Shown: positions 16,198-25,945 of the stretch, piece after piece | How the letters are laid out: each line of letters opens with the position of its first letter | Position numbering within the stretch: position 1 is the stretch's first letter | Assembly: GCA_002835545.1 (NCBI GenBank) | Contig: PIZK01000039.1 | Location: forward strand, 1-43,526 | Origin: Alteromonadales bacterium alter-6D02 | GTDB taxonomy: Bacteria > Pseudomonadota > Gammaproteobacteria > Enterobacterales > Psychrobiaceae | Length of the DNA stretch: 43,526 bases | Reading direction: 5' to 3' | Position numbers and translations under genes: made by a program | Notes under the pieces: model-generated | Database searches by the model: none | What the model was told of the DNA's origin: nothing | The model's input: the letters and a program-made list of their open reading frames with translations, nothing else

Positions 16198-17649
16198 ATG
16201 TCGCAATCATCCTCTGTTTCTACAAAAAAATCACCACCACGCATAGGTATTATTGGAGGAGGCGTTGCAGGATCAACCATTGCGCTTCATTTATCAGCCC
16301 AACCGCTCGATGTAACTTTACTTGAACAAGGGCCTAGTTTAGTCAATGGTCCACCTATTTGCCACCTCCATGCCGGTGGTAACCTCTATCGTGAGATAGA
16401 CCAACAACAATGCCTCACTCTTTTACGACAATCTATTGATACCCTAAAGCTTTATAAACACAGCGCTGATTATCGACCGACAGTGATCGCTATACCGCAA
16501 CGAGACCCAGGTGAAGTAAAACACTTATTGCCTCGTTTACAGTTGCTTCGTGATGAATATCATCGACTTGTTGTTCAAAATACGGAAAATAAAGTATTAG
16601 GTGAACCTGAAGATTATTATACCTTAATTGAACGTGACGAACTTGAAGCATTGGTCACCAAGCCTCTGCCGGCCCAGCCGCATACATTACAAGATTGGTT
16701 GATCCCGGTTGCAAAAACACTCGACTTTAACCAAATAAAGTTTCCACTGATCATTGTTCAAGAGTATGGGCTCAGTGTTTTTCGTTTGGCCGCCACCGCA
16801 ACTATTGCCCTTGAAGCACAGCCTAATTGTCATATTGCAACCCAAAGTCAGGTTAAGAATATTCAACGCATCGATGGCCAATGGCAGTTAACAGTTGAAC
16901 AGCAAGGTGTGACTTCACACCCTCAATTCGATTACATAATCAATGCGTGTGGTTACCAAAGTGGTACTATCGATGATTATATTGCTCAACCCGTTGAGCG
17001 ATTAGTGGAGTTTAAAGCAGCCTATGTTACGCAATGGTCACAATGTCAGGGACAATGGCCTGAAGTCATTTTCTATGGCGAACGAGGAACACCAAACGGT
17101 ATGGCACAATTAACCCCCTACCCCGGTGGTTATTTCCAAATCCATGGCATGACCCAAGACATCACCTTATTTGAGCAAGGATTAGTTAAAAATTCAAAAC
17201 ACTCAGCACAGCCTCAGCTCGCGCCACGTTTTATTAATAAGTTGACTAAGCAATGGCCTCCGCAATTAATCAAAGAACGAAGTCAAAACGCGATAGACTT
17301 TATGGCGCACTTTATCCCGAGCTTCGCCACCGCTGATATTGGTGGTAAGCCATTATTTGGCGCTCAGCAAATTCCAGGGCAAGATCCCAGCTTAAGGGCG
17401 GCGGGGGTATTCTTTAACCAGAAAAACTATGCCCGTTGTGAGATTGTAAAAGCCTCATCAGCAATTGACGCCGCACACGCCATTATTGATGATTTAACAA
17501 AGCTGTCATTTCTAGACGATCATTTAATACCCGCAATTAGCCCATTAACGTCCCCTATCACTGATAAGAATATCACTACAATAGGCATTGCTTTGGCCAA
17601 AGAGCGGGGTTATCCAGCTGCTTTAGCCAATAGAAATATAAAGAAATAA
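16198..17649 (+). CDS. FAD-dependent oxidoreductase (DAO-like)
   Basis: About 483 aa from the ATG at 16198. The frame is open to 16039, overlapping alkB, and another ATG at 16186 is possible. The dinucleotide-binding motif IGIIGGGVAGSTIALHL follows directly, then LLEQGPSLVNGPP and a HLHAGGNLYRE block. A later ATP-like INACGYQSG strand matches the second FAD contact of DAO/MnmC-type oxidases. It is probably cytoplasmic; the substrate is unknown. No transmembrane or signal segment is seen after the chosen start. It is divergent from alkB and about 100 nt ahead of the phosphatase-kinase pair, so a shared transcript is possible but not evident. Confidence 0.75.
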   Translation: MSQSSSVSTKKSPPRIGIIGGGVAGSTIALHLSAQPLDVTLLEQGPSLVNGPPICHLHAGGNLYREIDQQQCLTLLRQSIDTLKLYKHSADYRPTVIAIPQRDPGEVKHLLPRLQLLRDEYHRLVVQNTENKVLGEPEDYYTLIERDELEALVTKPLPAQPHTLQDWLIPVAKTLDFNQIKFPLIIVQEYGLSVFRLAATATIALEAQPNCHIATQSQVKNIQRIDGQWQLTVEQQGVTSHPQFDYIINACGYQSGTIDDYIAQPVERLVEFKAAYVTQWSQCQGQWPEVIFYGERGTPNGMAQLTPYPGGYFQIHGMTQDITLFEQGLVKNSKHSAQPQLAPRFINKLTKQWPPQLIKERSQNAIDFMAHFIPSFATADIGGKPLFGAQQIPGQDPSLRAAGVFFNQKNYARCEIVKASSAIDAAHAIIDDLTKLSFLDDHLIPAISPLTSPITDKNITTIGIALAKERGYPAALANRNIKK

Positions 17650-17748
17650 CCAACTTACTTGAGTTGTAATTGTATATAGAGCTTCTATAATTAAACGAGT
17701 TTTTACCATTTCTATCGTTGCACACCAAGTTCATGAAAGGATATAAAA

Positions 17749-18396
17749 GTGAACATGAGACGTTCAATATATACATTCTTAATGGTTAACTTCATTTTGA
17801 CGTGTTGTTTATTAGTACCCTCTGTAATGGCGACGTCTAGCCAAATAGCCAGTCTGAAACAGCAGTTAATAGGTGGTGGAAACATTATTTATATGCGTCA
17901 TGGCAAAACTAATTATCAGTCCGTAGATAACCCTTACTCTGACTGTCTTAGTCAACGTCGCCTTTCAAAAAATGGTATTAACCAGTTGCAAAGAATTAAG
18001 CGTGGTATAACACAATTAAACATCCCAATTAGCCACGTTTATTCAAGTCCCTATTGTCAATGCACAGAAACCGCAGCGATGATGGATAAAAATTTTATTA
18101 TCAGTAATGACCTCACATTTTCGTTCAACCAAAACCAACACAACGTCAATTTACTCGCTCAGAAACTAAAAAGTTTAATGCTCCATAGTCAGCCTCAGCA
18201 GAGTAATATTATGTTTGTTGGTCATACTAGCAACCTCTACGACAGTTTAGGCATTTGGCCTGAAGATGATGCAATGATGGTTATTTTTAAAGTAGTAAAT
18301 GATAAATTAACTCATCTTGGTAATATTTCACCACAACAATGGCAAACCGATGATAATACTTCCCCTCTTAAACAAGCTGTCGAGATAATTGAGTAA
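17749..18396 (+). CDS. Exported histidine phosphatase superfamily protein
   Basis: 215 aa from a GTG at 17749; AGGA at 17738-17741 favours it over the ATG at 17755. Residues 1-27 form a signal peptide (FLMVNFILTCCLLVPSVMA). The mature part has the phosphohistidine motif IIYMRHGKTNY (RHG), the supporting VYSSPYCQCTETA arginine-free variant of the second motif, and FVGHTSNLYD supplying the second catalytic histidine. It resembles SixA-sized phosphoglycerate-mutase-fold enzymes but should act in the periplasm. The histidine-kinase gene begins 7 nt after its stop, so the two are translationally linked. The substrate is unknown. Confidence 0.82.
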   Translation: MNMRRSIYTFLMVNFILTCCLLVPSVMATSSQIASLKQQLIGGGNIIYMRHGKTNYQSVDNPYSDCLSQRRLSKNGINQLQRIKRGITQLNIPISHVYSSPYCQCTETAAMMDKNFIISNDLTFSFNQNQHNVNLLAQKLKSLMLHSQPQQSNIMFVGHTSNLYDSLGIWPEDDAMMVIFKVVNDKLTHLGNISPQQWQTDDNTSPLKQAVEIIE

Positions 18397-18403
18397 CTAA
18401 ACC

Positions 18404-20530
18404 ATGAAAAGTTATTCACTGGGCAGTTTAAGAAATCGATTTCTCCTCATTCCTGCAATTGCAACGGTACTTTTTGCTTTGTTGTTTTCCGCAAGTAATT
18501 CAATCATTGCGTCTCACAGTCAGTTGTTTTTTAAGATTAACCAAGACAATCTTCCCCATATTAGTAAGATAAATCAATTATCAGCACAGCTCATCAATAA
18601 TCATGTCAATTTAAGCACGTTAATTTCCGATTCATATCAAGCAGCTGATGAGAAAAAGTTTTATATCGACGGCAGAGTCATTATAAATAATGTATTCAAC
18701 ATTGAAGAGAAACTAACCGACACAATAAGCAAACACCATCCATTGTTGGGTAGTGGACAAACAATCTCAAAACAAGCCACAGAAAATTTCACCAAGTATC
18801 GCGAAAGTGCTGTTTTAACGATCGAGATAGCGAGTCAAGGCTCTCCTCTAGCGTTCAGTCAATTAGCAACGACCAATCAACATTTTAACCAACTAAACAC
18901 AAACTTTTTAGATATATCAAACTTTTACTTGTCTAATATTAGCAATAGTCAGCAGAAAATTGATAGCACCCTCTTTGATCAAGAACTGATTGCTGTTATC
19001 TCGGTGTTACTCATTATCATTATGATGTTGGTTGCATGGTACGGTGCCAAATTAATGAGTAGGGATTTTGAGGCGATAAACCAAGCACTTTTCAATTTAA
19101 CTCAGCAAAAAACTGATATCCAACTGCCGAAATCGAGTAACTATGAAATTGCTAAACTAGTTGATGCATTAGTTCAATTCAAAGAGACTATTCTTACTAA
19201 TCAATACCAACGGGCTGAGCTAAACGAAATGGTTGCTGAGCTTAATCAAAGTAAAGATCACTATTTCAGCCTGTTAGACTTAACGGCTACAGCGATTGTA
19301 ACAATTGACAGTCAACAACATATCGTACAATTTAATAAGGCAGCAGAGCGAATGTTTGGTTACTATGCTGAAGAGATCATAGGCCAACCGTTAGTATTAT
19401 TACTTCCCAAAGACGCTCGAGATACACACCCCAAAAAGGTTGAATCTTTTAAGAAAAAGTATATTGAGTTTCAGCAATTACATGGAAATAAGCTATTACG
19501 AGGGTTGAGGAAAAATGGTCAAGAATTTTTTGTAGAGTTAGATATCGCCAAACTAACTATCAATAATGACTCACTGAATATGGCATCAATCACTGATATT
19601 ACCGAGCGATTAGAGCAACAAGAGCAACTTCAACAACGCACACAGCAGCTGGCCCGGAGTAATCAAGAGCTAAAAAGCCATAAAGTCCGTCTTGAACAAT
19701 TAGTTAAACAACGAACAAATGAGCTAATGCAAAGTGAGTCGAACCTCACGTCAGCTCAACAACAACTAATCGAGAGCGAAAAGATGGTCCTACTTGGGGA
19801 AACCGTTGCCAGCACAGCCCATGAGGTTAACACACCGTTAAGCATAGGGGTTACCGCGGGGTCACACTTAGAAGAAGAAACAAAGCAACTTGAACACTTA
19901 TTAGAGACTAATCAACTCAGCCGTTCACGATTAGAAAAGTATACTGACACCGTTAAACAGAGTGCACAAATTATCCTGACTAATATGGCACGAGCAGCTG
20001 ACTTAGTTAAAAGCTTTAAAGAAGTTGCTGTCGATCAAACCTCAGATGCAACACGTGAATTCAACCTCAAGGCATACTTAGATGAAATTATTCTGAGTCT
20101 AACCCCTCGAATAAAAAAGACCACACATACGGTAAAAATCGACTGCGATAGTCAAATCAACCTTTATACTCGCCCAGGCGCTATCTCACAAATTGTGACT
20201 AACTTAGTGAATAACAGCCTTATTCATGCATTTGAAGATAGAGACGGTGGACTGATCACTATCGTTGGAAAGATGATTAATGACAACGTTAGCTTAGAGT
20301 ACCGCGACAATGGGGTAGGGCTCAGTGAAAGTAAACTAGCACAAATATTTGAGCCCTTCTTTACCACTAAACGTGGCGAAGGTGGCAGTGGTTTAGGCAT
20401 GCACATTGTGCAGACATTAGTAACTCAGTCACTTAAGGGAACTGTAGAATGTCATAGTAAGCAAGGGGAAGGAATTACCTGTACTATGACTTTTCCAATC
20501 AAAGTGCCGGAAATAACAGAAGGTGACTAA
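18404..20530 (+). CDS. Membrane PAS-domain sensor histidine kinase
   Basis: 708 aa. A periplasmic sensor of about 155 residues lies between transmembrane helices at about 13-33 and 195-215. Then come a HAMP-like stretch, a PAS domain (about 285-400, with AAERMFGYYAEEIIGQP) and a coiled coil (about 400-465). The HisKA H-box is STAHEVNTPLS with phosphoacceptor H473. The ATPase domain has NLVNNSLIHAF (N box), DNGVGLS (G1), FEPFFTTKRGEGGSGLGMHIV (F/G2, split by position). No receiver or Hpt domain and no neighbouring response regulator are seen, so its partner is elsewhere. Co-expression with the exported histidine phosphatase is implied by the 7-nt gap. Confidence 0.9.
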   Translation: MKSYSLGSLRNRFLLIPAIATVLFALLFSASNSIIASHSQLFFKINQDNLPHISKINQLSAQLINNHVNLSTLISDSYQAADEKKFYIDGRVIINNVFNIEEKLTDTISKHHPLLGSGQTISKQATENFTKYRESAVLTIEIASQGSPLAFSQLATTNQHFNQLNTNFLDISNFYLSNISNSQQKIDSTLFDQELIAVISVLLIIIMMLVAWYGAKLMSRDFEAINQALFNLTQQKTDIQLPKSSNYEIAKLVDALVQFKETILTNQYQRAELNEMVAELNQSKDHYFSLLDLTATAIVTIDSQQHIVQFNKAAERMFGYYAEEIIGQPLVLLLPKDARDTHPKKVESFKKKYIEFQQLHGNKLLRGLRKNGQEFFVELDIAKLTINNDSLNMASITDITERLEQQEQLQQRTQQLARSNQELKSHKVRLEQLVKQRTNELMQSESNLTSAQQQLIESEKMVLLGETVASTAHEVNTPLSIGVTAGSHLEEETKQLEHLLETNQLSRSRLEKYTDTVKQSAQIILTNMARAADLVKSFKEVAVDQTSDATREFNLKAYLDEIILSLTPRIKKTTHTVKIDCDSQINLYTRPGAISQIVTNLVNNSLIHAFEDRDGGLITIVGKMINDNVSLEYRDNGVGLSESKLAQIFEPFFTTKRGEGGSGLGMHIVQTLVTQSLKGTVECHSKQGEGITCTMTFPIKVPEITEGD

Positions 20531-20571
20531 CGCAAATGACTCACTCTGTGCTAGTCACACTCAATAAAGAA

Positions 20572-21117
20572 TTATAGCTCACCCTGCCATGTATCCACTT
20601 CCAGCAAAATTGACTGCTCCTGACAACTTAGCCAGATTTGGCCGTCGCTAATAGAAAACTGCAATTGCATAGTTCGACTGACTAAATCTGCTAACGCTTC
20701 CATCATTGCATCATCAACAAAATGAATCGTTAAATTACTAAATTTTTTACCTATAGATTGATGTTGCTTCCACCATTCTCTTGCAGCATTGCTACCATAG
20801 GTAAATAGAACGGCTTTTTGAGCTCGAACGCTGGCTTTTTTTAAGCGCTTTTCATCAGGTAACCCTAAATCAATCCACAACTCAATGTCATCACTAAAAT
20901 TCTTCTGCCATAACTCGGGTTCGTCCTCTTCACATAACCCTCGAGTAAAGACCAAACGTTCATTAGCATACATAGCCCACGCCACAATTCTTAACATCAT
21001 CCGCTGAATCGTTTCCGATGGATGCTGTGCAATAGTTAAGTTTTGATCTAAGTAGATCCCGTGATCCATATTCGCAATATTAACATCAGCCTTATAAATG
21101 GTCGCTTTCTGTGCCAT
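20572..21117 (-). CDS. yaeQ: YaeQ family protein
   Basis: 181 aa, normal for YaeQ. The opening KATIYKADVNIANMDHGIY, then QHPSETIQRMMLRIVAWAMYA and ELWIDLGLPDEKRLKKASVRA, are the conserved blocks of this family. The fold is a PD-(D/E)XK nuclease-like variant. E. coli YaeQ was linked to suppression of RfaH loss, but its biochemical role is unclear. It converges with the histidine kinase and is divergent from cinA. Confidence 0.92.
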   Translation of the reverse strand: MAQKATIYKADVNIANMDHGIYLDQNLTIAQHPSETIQRMMLRIVAWAMYANERLVFTRGLCEEDEPELWQKNFSDDIELWIDLGLPDEKRLKKASVRAQKAVLFTYGSNAAREWWKQHQSIGKKFSNLTIHFVDDAMMEALADLVSRTMQLQFSISDGQIWLSCQEQSILLEVDTWQGEL

Positions 21118-21300
21118 GAGTGTTTGTCCAATAACAAAATTTCGCTCATAGTACGCCTTTGGCCCTGACAGTCCACCACTATTTACATTAATCGCTTAAG
21201 ATAAAATCATCTTTCAGTAGGAAATTGTCACAAATAGGCTTGAGTCCATTGGCTCAGTCAAGCAATATGGTCAAAGGATGCAATTGGAATAATTAAATAA

Positions 21301-22599
21301 ATGAAAAAACTAAAGATAGAGCTGCTGTTAACGGGCAATGAACTTGTCTCGGGCGATGTTGTAGACACTAATTCAGCGTTTATAGCACAACAGCTTGGCG
21401 AGTTAGGTTTAGAGGTCGCGAGACGCGTCACCTTAAAAGATGATACAGAATTATTAACCGAAGAAATCATTCACTTAAGCCAGCGATCCGACATTTTGAT
21501 AATTAACGGCGGTCTTGGACCAACAGTCGACGATATGACAGCACAGGCTTTAGCCGATGCAGCTAATTTACCTATTTCATGTCACCCCAAGGCTATTGCG
21601 CATCTTGAACACTGGTGTCAAAAACGTGGATTTGAGCTTGATGGCCCCAATAAAAAACAAGCGATGTTACCCCAAGGCTGTGATATCTTAGCCAATAAAA
21701 ACGGCAGCGCAGTTGGTTTTTCATTGACACTGAATAACTGCATCGTTTTTACAACCCCTGGAGTGCCGCACGAATTAAAAACTATGCTTAATGATGAAAT
21801 CATTCCCAAACTTCGTCAATACAGTGATTCAGTACATACAACTGACGTCAGCCGTTTTTTAGTCTTTGGTCTTGGCGAATCAACTATTCAGGGTCTGGTA
21901 GATAAGCATTTACCCGATTGGCCAGCAGACATAGAGTTAGGCTTTCGTGCTGCTCGCCCCTATGTAGAAATAAAACTCACCTCTCATGCTAAAAGTGCTC
22001 ATCAAACAAAAGTAAGCTGGCAGCAAAAGCTAGAAGAACTATTGGGCGCTCATATTATTGGCCCAGATAAAACAACAGTTGAACAGTCATTAGTTGAAAC
22101 GTTAAATAGAAAGAAACAAAGTGTTACCTTCGCCGAATCTTGTACAGGTGGGCTAATGGCATCAAAATTAACGTCTGTGCCGGGTTCTTCAAGTGTCTTT
22201 GGTGCAGGGTTTGTAACCTATTCCAATGAGATTAAGCACCAAGTGCTGGACGTAGACCAGCAAGTTTTATCTATACACGGTGCAGTGAGCCAGCCAGTCG
22301 TCGAGCAAATGCTGCAAGGCGCGCTACGCCATAGCCAAGCAGACTATGGTGTGGCAGTCTCAGGGATTGCAGGCCCTACGGGCGGCAGTGATGAAAAGCC
22401 CGTCGGGCTTGTTTGGATCGCCTGGGGAGATAAAGATAACCATCAAAGTATCGCGCTATATATTCCAGTTGAGCGTCACTATTTCCAACACTATGTAGCA
22501 ACCGTTGGTTTGGACCTCGTTAAGCGCCATATTAAACAAATCGATGAGCAACCACTTTACTTGGTCTCACGCCAGTTCAAGCCTAATCAAACGTATTAG
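21301..22599 (+). CDS. cinA: CinA family protein, competence/NMN-deamidase-related
   Basis: 432 aa two-domain CinA. The N-terminal MoaB/MogA-like domain (COG1058; residues about 5-170) has LLLTGNELVSGDVVDTNS and INGGLGPTVDDMT, associated with ADP-ribose-type pyrophosphatase activity in studied CinA proteins. The C-terminal PncC domain (about 265-415) has TFAESCTGGLMASKL and VAVSGIAGPTGGSDEKPVG, which deamidates nicotinamide mononucleotide for NAD salvage. Length matches full CinA. No recA or competence genes adjoin it. It converges on tapT through a hairpin at 22614-22645. Confidence 0.92.
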   Translation: MKKLKIELLLTGNELVSGDVVDTNSAFIAQQLGELGLEVARRVTLKDDTELLTEEIIHLSQRSDILIINGGLGPTVDDMTAQALADAANLPISCHPKAIAHLEHWCQKRGFELDGPNKKQAMLPQGCDILANKNGSAVGFSLTLNNCIVFTTPGVPHELKTMLNDEIIPKLRQYSDSVHTTDVSRFLVFGLGESTIQGLVDKHLPDWPADIELGFRAARPYVEIKLTSHAKSAHQTKVSWQQKLEELLGAHIIGPDKTTVEQSLVETLNRKKQSVTFAESCTGGLMASKLTSVPGSSSVFGAGFVTYSNEIKHQVLDVDQQVLSIHGAVSQPVVEQMLQGALRHSQADYGVAVSGIAGPTGGSDEKPVGLVWIAWGDKDNHQSIALYIPVERHYFQHYVATVGLDLVKRHIKQIDEQPLYLVSRQFKPNQTY

Positions 22600-22613
22600 A
22601 TTACGTTAGTTTC

Positions 22614-22645
22614 CCATGGTATGTAACGAATCCAACATACCATGG
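22614..22645. terminator. Hairpin between convergent cinA and tapT
   Basis: CCATGGTATGT (22614-22624) and ACATACCATGG (22635-22645) are perfect 11-bp complements with a 10-nt loop. An outer ACGTTA/TAACGT pair flanks it. No T tract follows on either strand, so termination is inferred from placement and symmetry. Confidence 0.6.
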
Positions 22646-22655
22646 TAACGTCCTA

Positions 22656-23270
22656 TTAATAACGTCTTTTAACTTGTTCGGGCATCGAGTTTAGTTGAAA
22701 ATTAACCATGTAATCAAAGCTCGTTAATAAAGAGCTGTAATCTTTTTGTTCGACCTGAGACAGCAGTGTATAACAGGCTTCAAGAGTCGACAAACTATCG
22801 CTACGGCTCGACTTTCGAATCCGATAGTTACTTTGATTATCAACATCAATACCTATTCGAGTCAGCTCGGCTAACACTGGATTGAGACAAAATATTTTGT
22901 ACGCTTTCTTCCAACTGCCATCAATGACTATCACAACATAATCGTTCAACTGTTGGTCTGTTTGTGCTATTTCTTGAGATAATACTTGCGGAGATATCGT
23001 TTCATCACCAGGATACAATAGCAATAACTTCTTATCCGACGCTGTGAATAGTTGCTTAAACTGCTGATCATCAGAGAAATCCTCACCCACTAATATTTGA
23101 CAGTGAGAGAGAGATAATTCTAATATCTTTGCTGTGCCTCTAGCATGTTTAACTTCACTTGGGTGCTGTAAAATAACGACATTGAGCTCATTATTTTGCT
23201 TAGTTATTGTGTGACAAAAGCAGGCAACAAGTGCCTTATTACATTGTGAACACTTAGCTCTTTTACTCAT
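22656..23270 (-). CDS. tapT: tRNA-uridine aminocarboxypropyltransferase TapT (DTW domain)
   Basis: 204 aa. TapT (YfiP) transfers an aminocarboxypropyl group from SAM to U47 of several tRNAs to make acp3U. An N-terminal zinc-type cluster CSQCNKALVACFCH (about 7-20) precedes the DTW-domain SPOUT-like core, with ILQHPSEVKHARGTAK (about 34-49) and the signature VIVIDGSWKKAYKIF (about 112-126; the D-G-S/T-W motif). The NYRIRKSSRSDSLSTLEA block is also conserved. Length is slightly short of the E. coli protein. It is divergent from a rhombosortase gene with under 100 nt between them. Confidence 0.9.
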   Translation of the reverse strand: MSKRAKCSQCNKALVACFCHTITKQNNELNVVILQHPSEVKHARGTAKILELSLSHCQILVGEDFSDDQQFKQLFTASDKKLLLLYPGDETISPQVLSQEIAQTDQQLNDYVVIVIDGSWKKAYKIFCLNPVLAELTRIGIDVDNQSNYRIRKSSRSDSLSTLEACYTLLSQVEQKDYSSLLTSFDYMVNFQLNSMPEQVKRRY

Positions 23271-23366
23271 TACGCTCTCAATTATGACTTAGCTCTGTGA
23301 TTTGTTGTCATTATAACGATGAGATACACTAACGAAAACATCTCCTTTGTGACAAATGATACAAAC

Positions 23367-23960
23367 ATGATAAAAACACCACTTACTTCTTGGGCTGTGC
23401 CTGTTCTCATCACTGTTCTATGTGCAGTTTTATACGCTGTTCAAGACACTGTACTCATGCAGTTAGAGTTTAACCGAGAGTTAATTGCTAAAGGGGAATA
23501 TTGGAGACTACTAACAGGTAATTTTCTTCACACTAACCATTGGCATTTACTATTTAACTTAGTGGGATTATTATTTCTTAGCTATATGTATAACCCACAT
23601 TTCCCCCCTCTTAAGTTTAGTTTTTTCGTGTTAACAAATGCCGCTTTACTAGGTTGCGCTTTATATTTATTCAGCCCTAACATTGAGCTTTATGTTGGCT
23701 TGTCGGGTGTGCTTCATGGCTTATTTGTTTATGGCTGCCTAAGTGATATAAAGACAGGAGACAAAGTCAGTTACGTGCTTTTAGGGGCAGTTATTGCTAA
23801 AGTTGTCTATGAAAGTATCTATGGTGCGAGTGTGAAGATGAGCGAGTTAATTGACGCCAACGTTGCAACAGACGCACACCTTTTTGGTGCACTCATTGCT
23901 ATAATTTCTTTCTTGACCATTGAACTCTCTCAACGATTAAAGAGAGTTCAATCATATTAA
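23367..23960 (+). CDS. rrtA: Rhombosortase (GlyGly-CTERM processing rhomboid protease)
   Basis: 197 aa from the ATG at 23367, just before the first membrane helix; an ATG at 23319 would add 16 residues, and neither has a strong ribosome site. It is an inner-membrane rhomboid protease of about six helices. EYWRLLTGNFLHTNHWHLLFN is the family's loop-1 signature (given by position about 44-64). The catalytic serine is in GLSGVLHG (S113) and the histidine in DAHLFGA (H171). Rhombosortases cleave secreted proteins that carry a GlyGly-CTERM tail, often before type II secretion. No GlyGly-CTERM substrate is encoded in this window, so targets lie elsewhere. Confidence 0.85.
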   Translation: MIKTPLTSWAVPVLITVLCAVLYAVQDTVLMQLEFNRELIAKGEYWRLLTGNFLHTNHWHLLFNLVGLLFLSYMYNPHFPPLKFSFFVLTNAALLGCALYLFSPNIELYVGLSGVLHGLFVYGCLSDIKTGDKVSYVLLGAVIAKVVYESIYGASVKMSELIDANVATDAHLFGALIAIISFLTIELSQRLKRVQSY

Positions 23961-23993
23961 GCTTAACGCGTTAGCAATAAATCGTTAAGCTTA
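23958..23993. other. Inverted repeat spanning the convergent ends of rrtA and uvrB
   Basis: TAAGCTTAACG (23958-23968) and CGTTAAGCTTA (23983-23993) are perfect 11-bp complements. The left arm contains the rrtA stop codon; the right arm encodes the last residues of UvrB. It may be a bidirectional terminator built into coding sequence, although T tracts are short. Confidence 0.55.
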
Positions 23994-25945
23994 GCAATTT
24001 CATCACGCAATTTACCCGCATCTTCAAACTCAAGATTACGCGCGTGCTCATACATTTGATGCTCAAGGCTATTGATTTCCTTGGCAAGATCAGCCGTTGA
24101 AGTATTAGCATATTGCGCTGTTTCTTCTGCAACGGCCAAGATTTCTTCATCACCAACATCTAAATAATCAGTAACGGACTTGTTTAAACCTTGCGGAACA
24201 ATGCCATGTTCAATGTTAAACGCATGTTGTAATGCTCGTCGTGATTCAGTGGCATCAATGGCTTTTTTCATCGACTTAGTGATACGATCACCGTAAAGAA
24301 TTGCCTTACCATTAAGGTTACGCGCGGCGCGTCCAATGGTTTGAATTAATGAACGTTCTGAGCGCAGAAAACCTTCTTTATCCGCATCTAAGATAGCCAC
24401 TAGAGACACTTCAGGCATATCTAAGCCTTCACGCAATAAGTTAATCCCGATTAGTACATCAAATTTACCCAAACGCAAATCACGTATAATTTCGATCCGC
24501 TCGACAGTGTCAATATCAGAATGCAGGTAACGAGCTTTGACACCGTGTTCATCTAGGTATTCTGCTAAATCTTCCGCCATCCGCTTGGTCAACGTAGTCG
24601 CTAAAACACGCTCTCCCTTTGCGACCCTGATTTGAATTTCACTATATAAATCGTCAACCTGTGTAGCAACAGGCCTCACCTCAATTTCAGGATCGAGTAA
24701 ACCTGTTGGCCTAACCACTTGACGCGCAACATCGTCACCTGACTTATCAAGCTCATAATCACTCGGTGTCGCCGAGACATAAACCGTTTGTGGTGCAATC
24801 GCTTCAAATTCTTCGAATTTTAATGGTCGATTATCAAGAGCAGAAGGCAAACGGAAACCATATTGCACTAGGTTTTCTTTACGCGAGCGATCGCCTTTAT
24901 ACATTGCGCCAATTTGCGGAACAGTCACATGCGACTCATCAATAATTAGCAAGCCATCATCGGGCAAATAATCGATGAGTGTCGGTGGTGGCTCTCCTGG
25001 CGCTCGTCCCGATAAATAACGAGAATAGTTTTCTACACCTGAACAATAACCCAGCTCAAGCATCATCTCAATATCATAGCTAACTCGTTCTGTAACACGT
25101 TGCTCTTCAATCAATTTATTAAGGGATTGCAGTTGCTCTTTGCGTTCGCGTAATTCTTCCTTTATTTTATCCACTGCACCTAATATAGTCTCTCTTGGCG
25201 TAACATAATGGGTTTTAGGGTAGATAGTAAAACGAGCAACTTGACGGTCAACTGTACCTGTAAGCGGATCAAATAACGAAATACGCTCGACTTCATCATC
25301 AAACATCTCGACACGCACAGCTAACTTCTCAGAATCTGCAGGAAAAATATCTAACACTTCACCACGCACACGAAATGTTCCGCGAGCAAACTCCATGTCA
25401 TTACGTTTGTATTGTAATTCTGCTAAGCGGCGCAAGATCGCACGCTGCTCCATGATGTCCCCCTGACGAAAGTGCAATAGCATTTTCATATATGACTCAG
25501 GATCACCTAACCCGTAAATGGCAGAAACGGAAGCGATTAACACAACGTCTCGGCGCTCAATTAACGCTTTGGTTGCCGATAACCGCATTTGTTCAATATG
25601 CGCATTTACCGCGGCATCCTTTTCAATAAAGGTATCTGTTGAAGGGACATAGGCTTCAGGCTGATAATAATCGTAATAAGATACGAAATATTCAACAGCA
25701 TTCTCTGGAAAAAACTCTTTCATCTCAGCGTAAAGCTGCGCAGCTAAAGTTTTATTTGGCGCTAGTATCATCGTTGGTCGACCTAACTTAGCGACTACAT
25801 TAGCCATTGTATAAGTTTTACCAGAGCCAGTAACCCCCAGTAGGGTTTGATGAGCCAACCCTGAATTAAGACCATCACAAAGCTGTGCGATAGCGGTTGG
25901 CTGATCGCCTGCTGGTTGATATTCCGAATTTAAAGAAAAGGTCAT
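23963..25945 (-). CDS. uvrB: Excinuclease ABC subunit UvrB
   Basis: 660 aa. UvrB is the damage-verifying helicase-like subunit of nucleotide excision repair, loaded by UvrA and recruiting UvrC. Walker A is GVTGSGKT (37-44). The beta-hairpin that probes DNA is [17 protein letters not shown] (about 92-108). Helicase motifs [19 protein letters not shown] and QTIGRAARN are present, and the C-terminal UVR domain (about 620-657) has [13 protein letters not shown]. Length is just below E. coli UvrB. The MATE gene upstream overlaps it by 4 nt, so uvrB may be read from that transcript. I found no convincing LexA box upstream of either gene. Confidence 0.97.
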   Translation of the reverse strand: MTFSLNSEYQPAGDQPTAIAQLCDGLNSGLAHQTLLGVTGSGKTYTMANVVAKLGRPTMILAPNKTLAAQLYAEMKEFFPENAVEYFVSYYDYYQPEAYVPSTDTFIEKDAAVNAHIEQMRLSATKALIERRDVVLIASVSAIYGLGDPESYMKMLLHFRQGDIMEQRAILRRLAELQYKRNDMEFARGTFRVRGEVLDIFPADSEKLAVRVEMFDDEVERISLFDPLTGTVDRQVARFTIYPKTHYVTPRETILGAVDKIKEELRERKEQLQSLNKLIEEQRVTERVSYDIEMMLELGYCSGVENYSRYLSGRAPGEPPPTLIDYLPDDGLLIIDESHVTVPQIGAMYKGDRSRKENLVQYGFRLPSALDNRPLKFEEFEAIAPQTVYVSATPSDYELDKSGDDVARQVVRPTGLLDPEIEVRPVATQVDDLYSEIQIRVAKGERVLATTLTKRMAEDLAEYLDEHGVKARYLHSDIDTVERIEIIRDLRLGKFDVLIGINLLREGLDMPEVSLVAILDADKEGFLRSERSLIQTIGRAARNLNGKAILYGDRITKSMKKAIDATESRRALQHAFNIEHGIVPQGLNKSVTDYLDVGDEEILAVAEETAQYANTSTADLAKEINSLEHQMYEHARNLEFEDAGKLRDEIAKLNDLLLTR

